This document shows positions 1 to 5,749 of a stretch of DNA of 5,835 nucleotides, one piece after another; within the stretch, counting starts at the first letter, position 1; every line of letters begins with the position of its first letter. Origin of the DNA: Limnohabitans sp. (GTDB lineage: Bacteria; Pseudomonadota; Gammaproteobacteria; Burkholderiales; Burkholderiaceae_C); contig JACDQO010000087.1 of assembly GCA_015657605.1 (NCBI GenBank), positions 1-5,835 of the forward strand, written 5' to 3'. The position numbers were made by a program, and so were the translations under genes. A model generated the notes under the pieces. It did not search any database, was not told where the DNA came from, and saw nothing but the letters and a program-made list of their open reading frames with translations.

Positions 1-1
1 C

Positions 2-519
2 GACCGCGAAGCAGCACGCGGCAAGCAAAGCGGCCGCACGCAAGAGATCCAGCGCCTGATCGGCCGCTCGTTGCGCGCCGTGTTTGACCTGAAAAAACTG
101 GGCGAACGCACCATCCACCTCGACTGTGACGTGCTGCAAGCCGATGGCGGTACCCGCACCGCCAGCATCACGGGCGCTTTTGTGGCGGCCCAAGACGCCG
201 TGAACTGGTTGATGAAGACCGGAAAACTGACCGAATCCCCCATCCTGGACCGCGTGGCCGCCATCTCGGTGGGCCTGAAAAGCGGCACCGCTTTGCTGGA
301 CCTGGACTATCCCGAAGACTCGGCTTGCGACACCGACATGAACGTGGTGATGACCGGCGCGGCAACTTTGTGGAAGTGCAGGGCACCGCTGAAGGCGTGG
401 CCTTCACCCGTGTGGAGATGGACCGCATGCTGGCGCTGGCCGAAAAAGGCATTGCGCAGTTGGTGCAGTTGCAAAAGCAGGCGCACGACGCACCTCAAAC
501 CCTGACTTTCAGCGCCTGA
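2..519 (+). CDS. rph: Ribonuclease PH, 5'-partial and frameshifted
   Basis: RNase PH is a cytoplasmic phosphorolytic 3'-5' exoribonuclease that trims tRNA 3' ends with inorganic phosphate. The gene enters from the left edge, so the N-terminal third is missing. From base 2 the frame reads [20 protein letters not shown], the family core, followed by GGTRTASI, whose Arg is the known phosphate-binding residue (Arg126 in the numbering usual for bacterial RNase PH). Then comes an Asp-rich stretch, [17 protein letters not shown], holding the conserved active-site aspartates. After MNVVMTG the frame is lost. Restoring one G in the GG at 361-362 gives [16 protein letters not shown] and continues to the TGA at 517-519 with a normal C-terminus ([20 protein letters not shown]). 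As printed, translation would instead run out of frame to a stop ending at 505. rdgB follows 13 bp later. Identity is near certain; whether the frameshift is real is not. Confidence 0.93.
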
Positions 520-532
520 ACACTGCCCGCCC

Positions 533-1147
533 ATGAAAATCGTCCTCGCCTCTAACAACGCGGGCAAATTGGCCGAGTTGCAAACCCTGTTTGCGCCTTT
601 GGACATGACACTGGTGCGCCAGTCCGAGCTGAACATCCCCGAGGCGGCAGAGCCCTTCAAAACATTCGTTGAAAACGCTCTGGCCAAAGCCCGACACGCC
701 GCGCAGATGAGCGGCATGCCCGCCTTGGCCGATGACGCAGGCCTGTGTGTGGACGCTTTCGGCGGCCAGCCGGGTGTGGACACGGCCTATTACGCGACCC
801 GCTTTGGCTACCCCAAGGGGGACGACACCAATGTCACCGCCTTGCTGGAGCAAATGCAGGGTATGGCCAACCGCCGCGCTGCCATGGTCAGCACACTGGT
901 GGCGCTGCGCAGCGCCGACGACCCGGAGCCGCTGATTGCCGTGGGTCGTGTGGTGGTGCAGATCACGCCTGAGCGCCGGGGTAGCAACGGCTTTGGTTTT
1001 GATCCGGTCATGTTTTTGCCAGAATTTGGCAAGACCTTTGCCGAGTTGCCCCCTGAGGTGAAGAACGCCAACAGCCACCGGGGCCGCGCTGCGCAAGCCA
1101 TGCTGGCGCTGATGCGCGAACGTTGGCTGGACAGCGCCGCGCCATGA
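533..1147 (+). CDS. rdgB: XTP/dITP pyrophosphatase (RdgB/HAM1 family)
   Basis: The protein has 204 aa, normal for the family. RdgB hydrolyses non-canonical purine nucleoside triphosphates (dITP, ITP, XTP) to the monophosphate and pyrophosphate in the cytoplasm, keeping deaminated purines out of DNA and RNA. Family signatures are visible in order: the N-terminal nucleotide-binding SNNAGK (residues 7-12), the metal-binding acidic motif ADDAGL (66-71, usually ADDSGL), GFGFDP (153-158, the base-recognition loop) and SHRGRA (181-186). Glu47 in FVENAL matches the conserved FxENA segment. The ATG at 533 puts the first beta strand (KIVLASNN) immediately at the N-terminus, as in homologues, so the start is secure, although no clear Shine-Dalgarno sequence lies before it. 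It sits 13 bp after rph. Its TGA overlaps the hemW ATG, which fits co-transcription of the three genes. Confidence 0.96.
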   Translation: MKIVLASNNAGKLAELQTLFAPLDMTLVRQSELNIPEAAEPFKTFVENALAKARHAAQMSGMPALADDAGLCVDAFGGQPGVDTAYYATRFGYPKGDDTNVTALLEQMQGMANRRAAMVSTLVALRSADDPEPLIAVGRVVVQITPERRGSNGFGFDPVMFLPEFGKTFAELPPEVKNANSHRGRAAQAMLALMRERWLDSAAP

Positions 1148-2355
1148 GCCTCGTGATGGACCCGGTGCACGCCATGCGCCCTGGCGTGCTGCAACTCAGC
1201 AGCCTGCCGCCCCTGTCGCTCTATGTGCACCTGCCTTGGTGCATCAAGAAGTGCCCGTATTGCGACTTCAACTCGCACGAGTTGCGTGAGGGTGCTGACC
1301 CGGTGTCGACGCAAGACGCCTACATCAACGCCTTGTTTGCCGACCTGGAAGCCAGCTTGCCCCTGATTTGGGGCCGCAGCATCCAGACCGTGTTTTTGGG
1401 CGGTGGCACACCCAGCCTGTTTTCACCCGATGCGATTGACCGTTTGATGTCGGGCATCCGCGCCCGTGTGCGCTTGGCACCAGACGCCGAAATCACCATG
1501 GAAGCCAACCCCGGTACCTTTGAAAAAGACCGGTTCAAGGCCTTCCACCAGGCGGGCATCACCCGTTTGTCGATTGGCGTGCAGAGCTTTGACAACGCGC
1601 ACCTCAAAGCCCTGGGCCGCGTGCATGACCGCGACCAAGCGCTTGCCGCTGTGACCGAGGCGGCGCAGGTGTTCGATACCTTCAACTTGGACTTGATGTA
1701 CGCCTTGCCCGGTCAGACCCTCGAAGGCCTCACGCAAGATATCCAGACCGCTTTGGCTTTTGCGCCCCCGCACATCTCGATTTACCACCTGACGATCGAG
1801 CCGAACACGGTGTTCGCCAAGTTTCCGCCCGCTTTGCCTGAGGACGATTTGGCCTACGAGATGATGGACCGCATCACCGAGCTCACCGCCTTGGCGGGGC
1901 TCAACCGCTACGAAGTGTCGGCCTATGCCAAGCCCGGACACACCTGCGCCCACAACCTGAACTACTGGCAGTTTGGCGACTATCTCGGCATTGGAGCCGG
2001 GGCGCACAGCAAGCTCAGCTTTGCGCACCGCGTGCTGCGCCAGGTGCGTTACCGCGAGCCTGCGCTTTACATGCAACAGGCCGCCAAGGGCGAGCCGGTC
2101 ACGCAAAGCACCGAGGTATCACGCCAAGACTTGCCTTTTGAATTCATGCTCAACGCATTCCGTTTGCGCGATGGCTTTGCTTTGGCTGACTTTGTGGACC
2201 GCACGGGTTTGGCCATCACCAGCATCCAAAAAGGGTTGGCCGAGGCCGAGAAAAAAGGCTTGATGGCGCGTGACCTGCACCGGGTCTGGCCAACAGACCG
2301 AGGCTTTGATTTTTTGAGCGATTTGCAAGCCCTGTTTTTATCGCCCAGCGATTGA
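1144..2355 (+). CDS. hemW: Radical SAM haem chaperone HemW (formerly HemN-like)
   Basis: With the start at 1144 the protein has 403 aa. HemW is a radical-SAM [4Fe-4S] protein that binds haem and delivers it to acceptors such as respiratory enzymes. It is often misannotated as oxygen-independent coproporphyrinogen III oxidase. The cluster motif is CIKKCPYC (Cys33, Cys37, Cys40) followed by D-F. Having Phe rather than a fourth Cys after it separates HemW from true HemN. Other radical-SAM landmarks are GGGTPS (86-91), MEANPGT (Glu120), GVQSF (145-149), LDLMYALPGQT (near 182-192), YEVSAYA (256-262), HNLNYW (270-275) and GIGAGAHS (282-289). The C-terminal third is the small helical HemN-C-like domain. 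The ATG at 1144 overlaps the rdgB stop as ATGA. An in-frame TTG at 1123 would add 7 residues inside rdgB and is less likely. No good Shine-Dalgarno sequence is present, consistent with translational coupling. It ends 11 bp before the convergent membrane gene. Confidence 0.95.
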   Translation: MSLVMDPVHAMRPGVLQLSSLPPLSLYVHLPWCIKKCPYCDFNSHELREGADPVSTQDAYINALFADLEASLPLIWGRSIQTVFLGGGTPSLFSPDAIDRLMSGIRARVRLAPDAEITMEANPGTFEKDRFKAFHQAGITRLSIGVQSFDNAHLKALGRVHDRDQALAAVTEAAQVFDTFNLDLMYALPGQTLEGLTQDIQTALAFAPPHISIYHLTIEPNTVFAKFPPALPEDDLAYEMMDRITELTALAGLNRYEVSAYAKPGHTCAHNLNYWQFGDYLGIGAGAHSKLSFAHRVLRQVRYREPALYMQQAAKGEPVTQSTEVSRQDLPFEFMLNAFRLRDGFALADFVDRTGLAITSIQKGLAEAEKKGLMARDLHRVWPTDRGFDFLSDLQALFLSPSD

Positions 2356-2366
2356 GCGCCCCACCA

Positions 2367-2939
2367 TCAGTCGGTCAGGTTGGACCTGTTCGGCCGGATC
2401 CGGTCCAAAGCAAATTTGAAGCCGTAGAGCATCAGCAAGGCCCCCAAGGCATTGCCAATGAACATGGGCCAAACGTCGACCCAGATGTTGGCGTCTTGCC
2501 TTTCGAACAACCACCAAAGCAGCTGATGGCTGATGGCGCTGGCCGCAGAAAAGATCAAGGTCATTTGCAACAAACGTTGGGCACTCATGGACATGATGTG
2601 AGGCGCCAACCACCCTTTGTGCTGCAGGTACTTCATCACCACCCAGGGGGTCAAGCCGGACACAAGGCCATTCAAAAATGGCAACAACCAGGTGTCTGCC
2701 GAAAAAAGCGCGCTGTCGATGAACCAGCTGCCCAGCACCAGACCGAGAGCGCCGGGCAAACCGAAAACCAGGACCAAGATGACCCGAAAACCTGCAGGTA
2801 AAAAGACCCAGCTGATGCCGTCGCTGTAAGCAAAATTCGAGAAGACCCAGCCGTTGAGTTCAAAAAACAGCACAAACAAAAAAGCGCTGGTCAAAGCCAG
2901 CGCTGTTTGCTCAACAAGGTGACGAACGCTGCGGCTCAT
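2367..2939 (-). CDS. Polytopic inner-membrane protein of unknown function, possibly MASE1-like
   Basis: The protein has 190 aa, mostly hydrophobic, with about five predicted membrane segments by eye (near residues 11-31, 44-73, 84-104, 122-143 and 153-175). The short basic stretch at the N-terminus (MSRSVRH) and the basic C-terminal tail (FALDRIRPNR) both suggest cytoplasmic ends, which is hard to reconcile with exactly five crossings, so the topology is uncertain. The segment WVFLPAGFRVILVLVFG (44-60) followed by a Gly-rich helix recalls the WPxxGxxxA pattern of MASE1-type sensor domains. That resemblance is weak, and no output domain (GGDEF, kinase) is attached. The ATG overlaps the stop of the upstream regulator gene by four bases (ATGA, 2936-2939), so the two are probably one transcript and coupled in translation. 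I do not recognise the family. A transporter component or a small-signal sensor are guesses; the link to the regulator is the best clue. Confidence 0.8.
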   Translation of the reverse strand: MSRSVRHLVEQTALALTSAFLFVLFFELNGWVFSNFAYSDGISWVFLPAGFRVILVLVFGLPGALGLVLGSWFIDSALFSADTWLLPFLNGLVSGLTPWVVMKYLQHKGWLAPHIMSMSAQRLLQMTLIFSAASAISHQLLWWLFERQDANIWVDVWPMFIGNALGALLMLYGFKFALDRIRPNRSNLTD

Positions 2940-3313
2940 GCCACTGTGTTTTGATGGGCCTGCTGCATGGATTGCCCCAAATTTCCGAAGTAATCCAGTG
3001 TGCGTTGGGTGGGGATTAAAAACTTGGCGCGTCGATCGCCTTCCAGGTTGAGGTTGCTCAGCATGTCCTTTTCGCGCAAACGGGTGATCCGTTTGTGCAA
3101 CGTGGCAGGCGAGCCCAGTTCGGCCAAGCCAATGGCTTCGCGCACGGTCATGGGCTGGTCTTCATACCACCGCAAGACCACGGCTTGGAGCAAAGCTTTT
3201 TCGTTGGCATCCATTTCTTGCCCATCGGGCAGGGCTTGAATGACTTTGGCCAGCTGGAGAAACCGCAGGTAAGCAGTGACCAGAGGGCTATGAGGAGGGT
3301 TGGTCTTTTCCAT
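2936..3313 (-). CDS. MarR-type winged-helix transcriptional regulator
   Basis: With the ATG at 3313 the protein has 125 aa. Residues 35-52 form a helix, residues about 55-82 read as a helix-turn-helix (TVREAIGLAELGSPATLHKRITRLREK, the recognition helix around SPATLHKRITRLR). Then comes the wing with the MarR signature GDRRAKFLIPT (92-102) and a C-terminal helix. It is shorter than typical MarR proteins (about 140-150 aa), with a reduced N-terminal dimerisation part. An upstream in-frame ATG at 3403 would add 30 residues reaching into the divergent gene's start; the low-complexity extension and the overlap make 3313 the better choice, although the Shine-Dalgarno sequence before it is weak. It lies upstream of and overlaps the membrane protein gene, and is divergent from an oxidoreductase. 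A 24-bp palindrome in the intergenic space is a likely binding site, implying autoregulation and control of the divergent gene. The ligand is unknown. Confidence 0.88.
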   Translation of the reverse strand: MEKTNPPHSPLVTAYLRFLQLAKVIQALPDGQEMDANEKALLQAVVLRWYEDQPMTVREAIGLAELGSPATLHKRITRLREKDMLSNLNLEGDRRAKFLIPTQRTLDYFGNLGQSMQQAHQNTVA

Positions 3314-3323
3314 GGAAATGATT

Positions 3324-3347
3324 TTATCGATTTTGGGAAATAGATAA
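3324..3347. promoter_or_regulatory. Candidate operator for the MarR-type regulator
   Basis: The sequence shows an imperfect inverted repeat. The left arm is TTATCGATTT (3324-3333), the spacer is 4 bp (TGGG), and the right arm is AAATAGATAA (3338-3347). Nine of ten positions are complementary. It starts 11 bp upstream of the regulator's ATG and lies 49 bp before the oxidoreductase ATG, in the only AT-rich piece of the divergent region. MarR-family dimers are known to bind palindromes of about this size in divergent promoters. The assignment to this regulator is inference from position and symmetry. Confidence 0.6.
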
Positions 3348-3362
3348 GCACTGGGGTTTATG
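3333..3362 (+). promoter_or_regulatory. Weak candidate promoter for the oxidoreductase
   Basis: TTGGGA at 3333-3338 and TTTATG at 3357-3362 stand 18 bp apart and could serve as -35 and -10 boxes for the oxidoreductase, with its ATG 34 bp further on. The -35 would lie inside the candidate operator, so a bound regulator would block it. The match to sigma-70 boxes is poor; this is a suggestion only. A separate promoter for the regulator on the - strand must lie in the same interval, but I could not pick one out with confidence. Confidence 0.28.
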
Positions 3363-3396
3363 CGAGTGGTTAAGCTAGCCACCCAAGGAGAAACAC

Positions 3397-4361
3397 ATGA
3401 CACATCGATTGGCGGTTATTGGCTTGGGCATCATGGGGCGACGCATGCTGGACAACGTGTTGCAGCACCCCGCTTTTGAGGTTTCAGGGGTTTGGGATCC
3501 CTCTGCCGAGTCTTTGGCCAAGACCCGTGCGTCTTTGCCAGGCGTGGCCATCCAATCCAGTGCCGAAGCCGCCATGTTGGGTGCGGATGTCGTCTATCTG
3601 GCTTGCCCGCCGGGACCCCGTAAAAGCTATGCCTTGCAGGCAGCGGCAGCCGGGCAGGGGGTTTTCATGGAAAAACCCTTGGGCACAGACCTGCTGCAAA
3701 GCCGGGACTTGGTGGCGCAGCTGCACCAAGCGCGCTTGCCCGGCGTGGTCAACTTCACCCAAGCCGCTTCGCGTGGTTTTGAGGAGTTGCACCGCGCCAT
3801 GGCTGCGGGCGAAGTGGGTGAAGTTTTGGGCATCGACATCGTGGTGAACTACCCCGCCTGGCCACGGGCTTGGCAAAAGACGCCGATTGGCTGCGCTTTC
3901 GGGACGAAGGGGGCTACACCCGTGAGGTGATCTCGCATTTCCTGTTTTTGGCGGGCCGTTTTTTAGGGCCTTTGACTTTGCAGCAGGCCAGCCCCCGTTA
4001 CCCGCAAGATACCGCCTTGTGCGAGCTCGATATGTTGGCCCGTTTGACCACGGCAGACGGCAAACCGGTGACCGTGATGGCGACCACTGGGGGCCAGCAG
4101 CCCGACCGTCAAGAGGTCACGGTGCGCGGCAGCCGCGCCAATTACCAGTTTCGCGAATTTTTTCAACTCTGGCGCTCAGATGGCGGCCCGTGGGTAGAGG
4201 CCCTCGATTGGTCCACCGAAGACCCGCGCAAAAGCGCACTGCAGCGTCAATTGAGCGAGGTGGACCTGTGGCTGCAAGGCAAGCCGCACAAACTGGCCAC
4301 CGCCGAAGAGGCCTTGGCGGTGCAGGAGTTGGTGGAGGTGATGCTGGTGGGCAAAGGCTGA
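3397..4361 (+). CDS. Gfo/Idh/MocA-family oxidoreductase, frameshifted
   Basis: This is an NAD(P)-dependent oxidoreductase of the glucose-fructose/inositol dehydrogenase family; substrate unknown. A strong Shine-Dalgarno AAGGAG (3385-3390) sits 6 bp before the ATG. The N-terminal Rossmann fold shows GLGIMG (9-14) and an acidic residue at the end of strand 2 (VWDPS, Asp34), which favours NAD over NADP. The family hallmark EKP occurs at 92-94 (MEKPLGTD). The reading frame is lost after AWPRAWQK (residue 161). Adding one A to the AAAA at 3875-3878 restores WQKDADWLRFRDEGGYTREV and the frame runs to the TGA ending at 4361, giving about 321 aa, a normal family length. The second half includes EGGYTREVISHF, the likely catalytic His region of the C-terminal alpha/beta domain. 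As printed, the product would be cut at 177 aa (stop ending at 3930). It is divergent from the MarR-type regulator and followed by a terminator, so probably transcribed alone. Confidence 0.88.
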
Positions 4362-4377
4362 ATGGTCTGCCCCATGC

Positions 4378-4405
4378 AAAACGCCCCTGGAGAGGGGCGT
4401 TTTTC
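4378..4405. terminator. Rho-independent terminator, probably bidirectional
   Basis: CGCCCCT (4382-4388) pairs perfectly with AGGGGCG (4393-4399) around the 4-nt loop GGAG. The stem is extended by A-T pairs on both sides and followed by T4400-T4404 on the + strand and by a T-run on the - strand (AAAA at 4378-4381). It ends the oxidoreductase transcript 17 bp after its stop. Read on the - strand it also lies 10 bp beyond the left copy of the tRNA-Ser 3' end. It would therefore have served as the tRNA's terminator before the insertion at 4415-5808 separated them. Confidence 0.88.
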
Positions 4406-4414
4406 GTGGTGTCT

Positions 4415-4428
4415 TGGCGGAAGCGGTG
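4415..4428. repeat. Left attachment core (attL/attR-type direct repeat)
   Basis: TGGCGGAAGCGGTG is identical to 5795-5808. It equals, on the - strand, the last three T-stem bases, the 3' half of the acceptor stem, the discriminator and CCA of the tRNA-Ser. The match ends abruptly on both sides, so this is an isolated fragment of tRNA 3' end with no tRNA body attached, marking the distal boundary of the insertion. Confidence 0.85.
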
Positions 4429-4441
4429 TCTTTAGGACTGT

Positions 4442-4453
4442 ATGTTTAAACAT
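4442..4453. repeat. 12-bp perfect palindrome inside left end
   Basis: ATGTTTAAACAT is a perfect palindrome 14 bp inside the left core repeat, in a very AT-rich stretch. It could be a site for an accessory protein of recombination (excisionase or a host bending factor), but perfect 12-mers also arise by chance in AT-rich DNA. There is no second copy near the right end. Confidence 0.35.
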
Positions 4454-4511
4454 GTCTTTTTTCGTCCAAGTTATCCAATTATTTCTATATAAATCAATAA
4501 GTTACGTGAAT

Positions 4512-4530
4512 ATTTGTCCAAATTTGTCCA
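4512..4530 (+). repeat. Tandem ATTTGTCCA repeats
   Basis: Two copies of ATTTGTCCA (4512-4520 and 4522-4530) lie exactly 10 bp apart, placing them on the same face of the helix. A related TCGTCCAAG occurs at 4462-4470 and TTGTCCAAG at 5647-5655 near the other end. Helically phased repeats in an attachment region are typical of excisionase or additional integrase sites; the role here is inferred. Confidence 0.45.
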
Positions 4531-4538
4531 GGCAGAAT

Positions 4539-4567
4539 TTGACAAGTCGACGTAAATAGTGTATCTT
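4539..4567 (+). promoter_or_regulatory. int promoter overlapping an arm-type site
   Basis: TTGACA (4539-4544), a perfect -35 box, is separated by exactly 17 bp from TATCTT (4562-4567). The int ATG is at 4603, so the leader would be about 30 nt. The -10 lies within the first AGTGTATCTT repeat (4558-4567), so a protein bound to the repeat would occlude the promoter. P4 integrase is known to repress its own promoter from its attachment region; the same logic is inferred here. Confidence 0.7.
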
Positions 4568-4579
4568 AGAGTGTATCTT
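4558..4579 (+). repeat. Left candidate arm-type integrase binding sites
   Basis: Two copies of AGTGTATCTT (4558-4567 and 4570-4579) stand at 12-bp spacing, about 130 bp from the left core repeat and just upstream of int. An identical pair with identical spacing lies at 5718-5739 near the other end. Paired direct repeats on both arms of the attachment site are characteristic of sites bound by the N-terminal domain of phage-type integrases. Confidence 0.7.
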
Positions 4580-4602
4580 TTTGGCATTATTTAGACACTC
4601 AA

Positions 4603-5568
4603 ATGAGCAAGCTGAACGCACTCAGAATCAAGTCACTGACTAAGGTTGGCATGCACTCGGATGGCAACGGGCTGCACTTGAAAATTCAACTGTCGAAGAA
4701 GACTAACACGCTCAACAAGAGTTGGATTTTTCGATGGGGTGCTCAAGGCAAGAACTCGATGGGGCTTGGCTCGCTCACAGACGTGTCACTCGCAGATGCA
4801 CGTGCCAAGACGCTCGAATGCAAAAAGATGGTCGCAAGTGGTCTGAATCCACGTGATGAGCGAGACAAGGTCAAGGTTGAGGAAAAAGCTGCGAAGGCGC
4901 ATTCAATCACGTTCGAGAAGGCTGCGAAGGAATTCATCAAAACGAATCGAGCATCATGGAAAAATGAGAAACATGCTCAGCAGTGGGAGAACACGCTAGA
5001 TACCTATGCATATCCAAAGATTGGCAAAGTGCCATGTGCTGAAGTGACAAAAGATCAAGTGCTCTCGATCTTGAAACCTATTTGGACAGAGAAGCATGAG
5101 ACAGCAACACGCTTGCGTGGGCGTATAGAGAAAGTGCTTGGTTGGGCGATTGCGAAAGGTTATAGAGCAGCTTCGAACGCTGCTGCCTACAAAGATAACT
5201 TGCAGCCACTACTGCCCACGATCAACAAGCGCAAGCGAGTTGAACACCACGCTGCAATGCCCTATGACGATGTGCCAAATTTCTTCGCAACGATCAAAGA
5301 TGATCCTTCAACTTCAGCACGTGCTCTTGTCTTCTGCATGCTCACAGCAACACGCACATCTGAAACGACAGAGGCTGAGTGGATCGAGTTCAACCTAGAT
5401 AAAAGCATCTGGAAAATTCCGAAGCAGCGAATGAAACTCGGCATTGAGCATCGAGTACCACTGTCAATGCAATTAGTAGAAATCTTGAAGCCAATGAATC
5501 AGAGGGAAAGTACGTACGTCTTTCATGGTGCGAACAGATTCACTAAGCCCCACAAAAAAATCGCTTAA
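4603..5568 (+). CDS. int: P4-type tyrosine integrase, C-terminally truncated
   Basis: The protein has 321 aa; full members of this family have about 390-420. Residues 1-90 form the N-terminal arm-binding domain (DUF4102 type: LHLKIQ, WIFRWGAQGKNSMGLGS, VSLADARAKTLECKKMVASG-LNP). A linker of charged residues follows, then the core-binding helical domain (about 103-190, with YAYPKIGKVPCAEVTKDQVL and the WAIAKGY helix). The start of the catalytic domain carries the first catalytic Arg (Arg251 in TATRTSE) and the RMK motif (Lys278) before HRVPLS. Homology appears to stop around VFHGANRFTKP (307-315). The HxxR box, the second His/Trp and the nucleophilic Tyr are absent. No continuation resembling the family is seen in the other two frames downstream, so this is a deletion and not a simple frameshift. 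The protein cannot cut DNA by itself but may still bind arm and core sites. The start lacks a clear Shine-Dalgarno sequence. Confidence 0.87.
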   Translation: MSKLNALRIKSLTKVGMHSDGNGLHLKIQLSKKTNTLNKSWIFRWGAQGKNSMGLGSLTDVSLADARAKTLECKKMVASGLNPRDERDKVKVEEKAAKAHSITFEKAAKEFIKTNRASWKNEKHAQQWENTLDTYAYPKIGKVPCAEVTKDQVLSILKPIWTEKHETATRLRGRIEKVLGWAIAKGYRAASNAAAYKDNLQPLLPTINKRKRVEHHAAMPYDDVPNFFATIKDDPSTSARALVFCMLTATRTSETTEAEWIEFNLDKSIWKIPKQRMKLGIEHRVPLSMQLVEILKPMNQRESTYVFHGANRFTKPHKKIA

Positions 5569-5576
5569 AGGGGCTT
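5545..5576. other. Stem-loop across the int stop, near the deletion junction
   Basis: AAGCCCC (5545-5551) and GGGGCTT (5570-5576) form a perfect 7-bp stem with an 18-nt AT-rich loop that contains an A7 run and the int TAA (5566-5568). No T-run follows on the + strand, so it is not a standard terminator. It coincides with the point where integrase homology ends, so it may be a leftover of whatever sequence was joined there, or have helped form the deletion. Confidence 0.45.
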
Positions 5577-5717
5577 CTTGTAGGTCTTAGCTGCACTGAC
5601 CAAATAATCGCATCAAGAAGACAATTGATACAGCCCAAAAGTATTCTTGTCCAAGCTCTTTGGAAGTGCTATGCTCGACAAATCTGCCTATTTTTTAAGC
5701 AAAAAAGCACTGAAAAA
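5569..5717. other. Non-coding AT-rich remnant between int and right end
   Basis: I see no credible coding sequence on either strand. The stretch holds one TTGTCCAAG (5647-5655) matching the left-end repeats and a T6-AAGC-A6 inverted repeat (about 5691-5706). It is probably the outer edge of the original element's other end, left after loss of the interior. Confidence 0.5.
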
Positions 5718-5739
5718 AGTGTATCTTTCAGTGTATCTT
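5718..5739 (+). repeat. Right candidate arm-type integrase binding sites
   Basis: Two copies of AGTGTATCTT (5718-5727 and 5730-5739) have the same 12-bp spacing and orientation as those at 4558-4579; only the 2-bp linker differs (TC here, AG there). They lie 55 bp from the right core repeat. In a circular form the pairs would flank a single core at about 55 and 130 bp, a layout like the two arms of a phage attachment site. Confidence 0.7.
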
Positions 5740-5749
5740 TTGTAAAGTA

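Noticed and set aside
71..505. Stand-alone 144-aa open frame beginning with TTG at 71
   Set aside because: Its first two thirds are RNase PH in mid-domain and its tail is an out-of-frame read past the 1-base deletion. It is not a separate gene.
1123..1143. TTG start for hemW seven codons upstream
   Set aside because: The ATG at 1144 overlaps the rdgB stop as ATGA, the usual coupling geometry, and the extra residues (MAGQRRA) are only rdgB sequence in another frame.
2356..2366. Terminator between the convergent hemW and membrane genes
   Set aside because: Only 11 bp separate the stops and no hairpin with a T-run is visible there.
2352..2801. 149-aa + strand open frame antisense to the membrane protein gene
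   Set aside because: The product is rich in Gln, His and Pro with no fold-like pattern, while the opposite strand encodes a clear membrane protein.
3314..3403. Longer regulator starting at 3403
   Set aside because: It would add 30 unlikely residues, cover the whole divergent promoter region and overlap the start of the oxidoreductase.
3870..4361. Independent 163-aa gene
   Set aside because: It is the C-terminal half of the Gfo/Idh/MocA oxidoreductase and has no start signals of its own; the A-run frameshift explains the split.
4019..4435. 138-aa open frame running through the terminator
   Set aside because: It is an Arg/Gly-rich shadow frame of the oxidoreductase that crosses a strong terminator and the left attachment core.
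5691..5706. T6-AAGC-A6 hairpin as a terminator
   Set aside because: The stem is only A-T pairs, too weak to terminate; no gene ends just before it.
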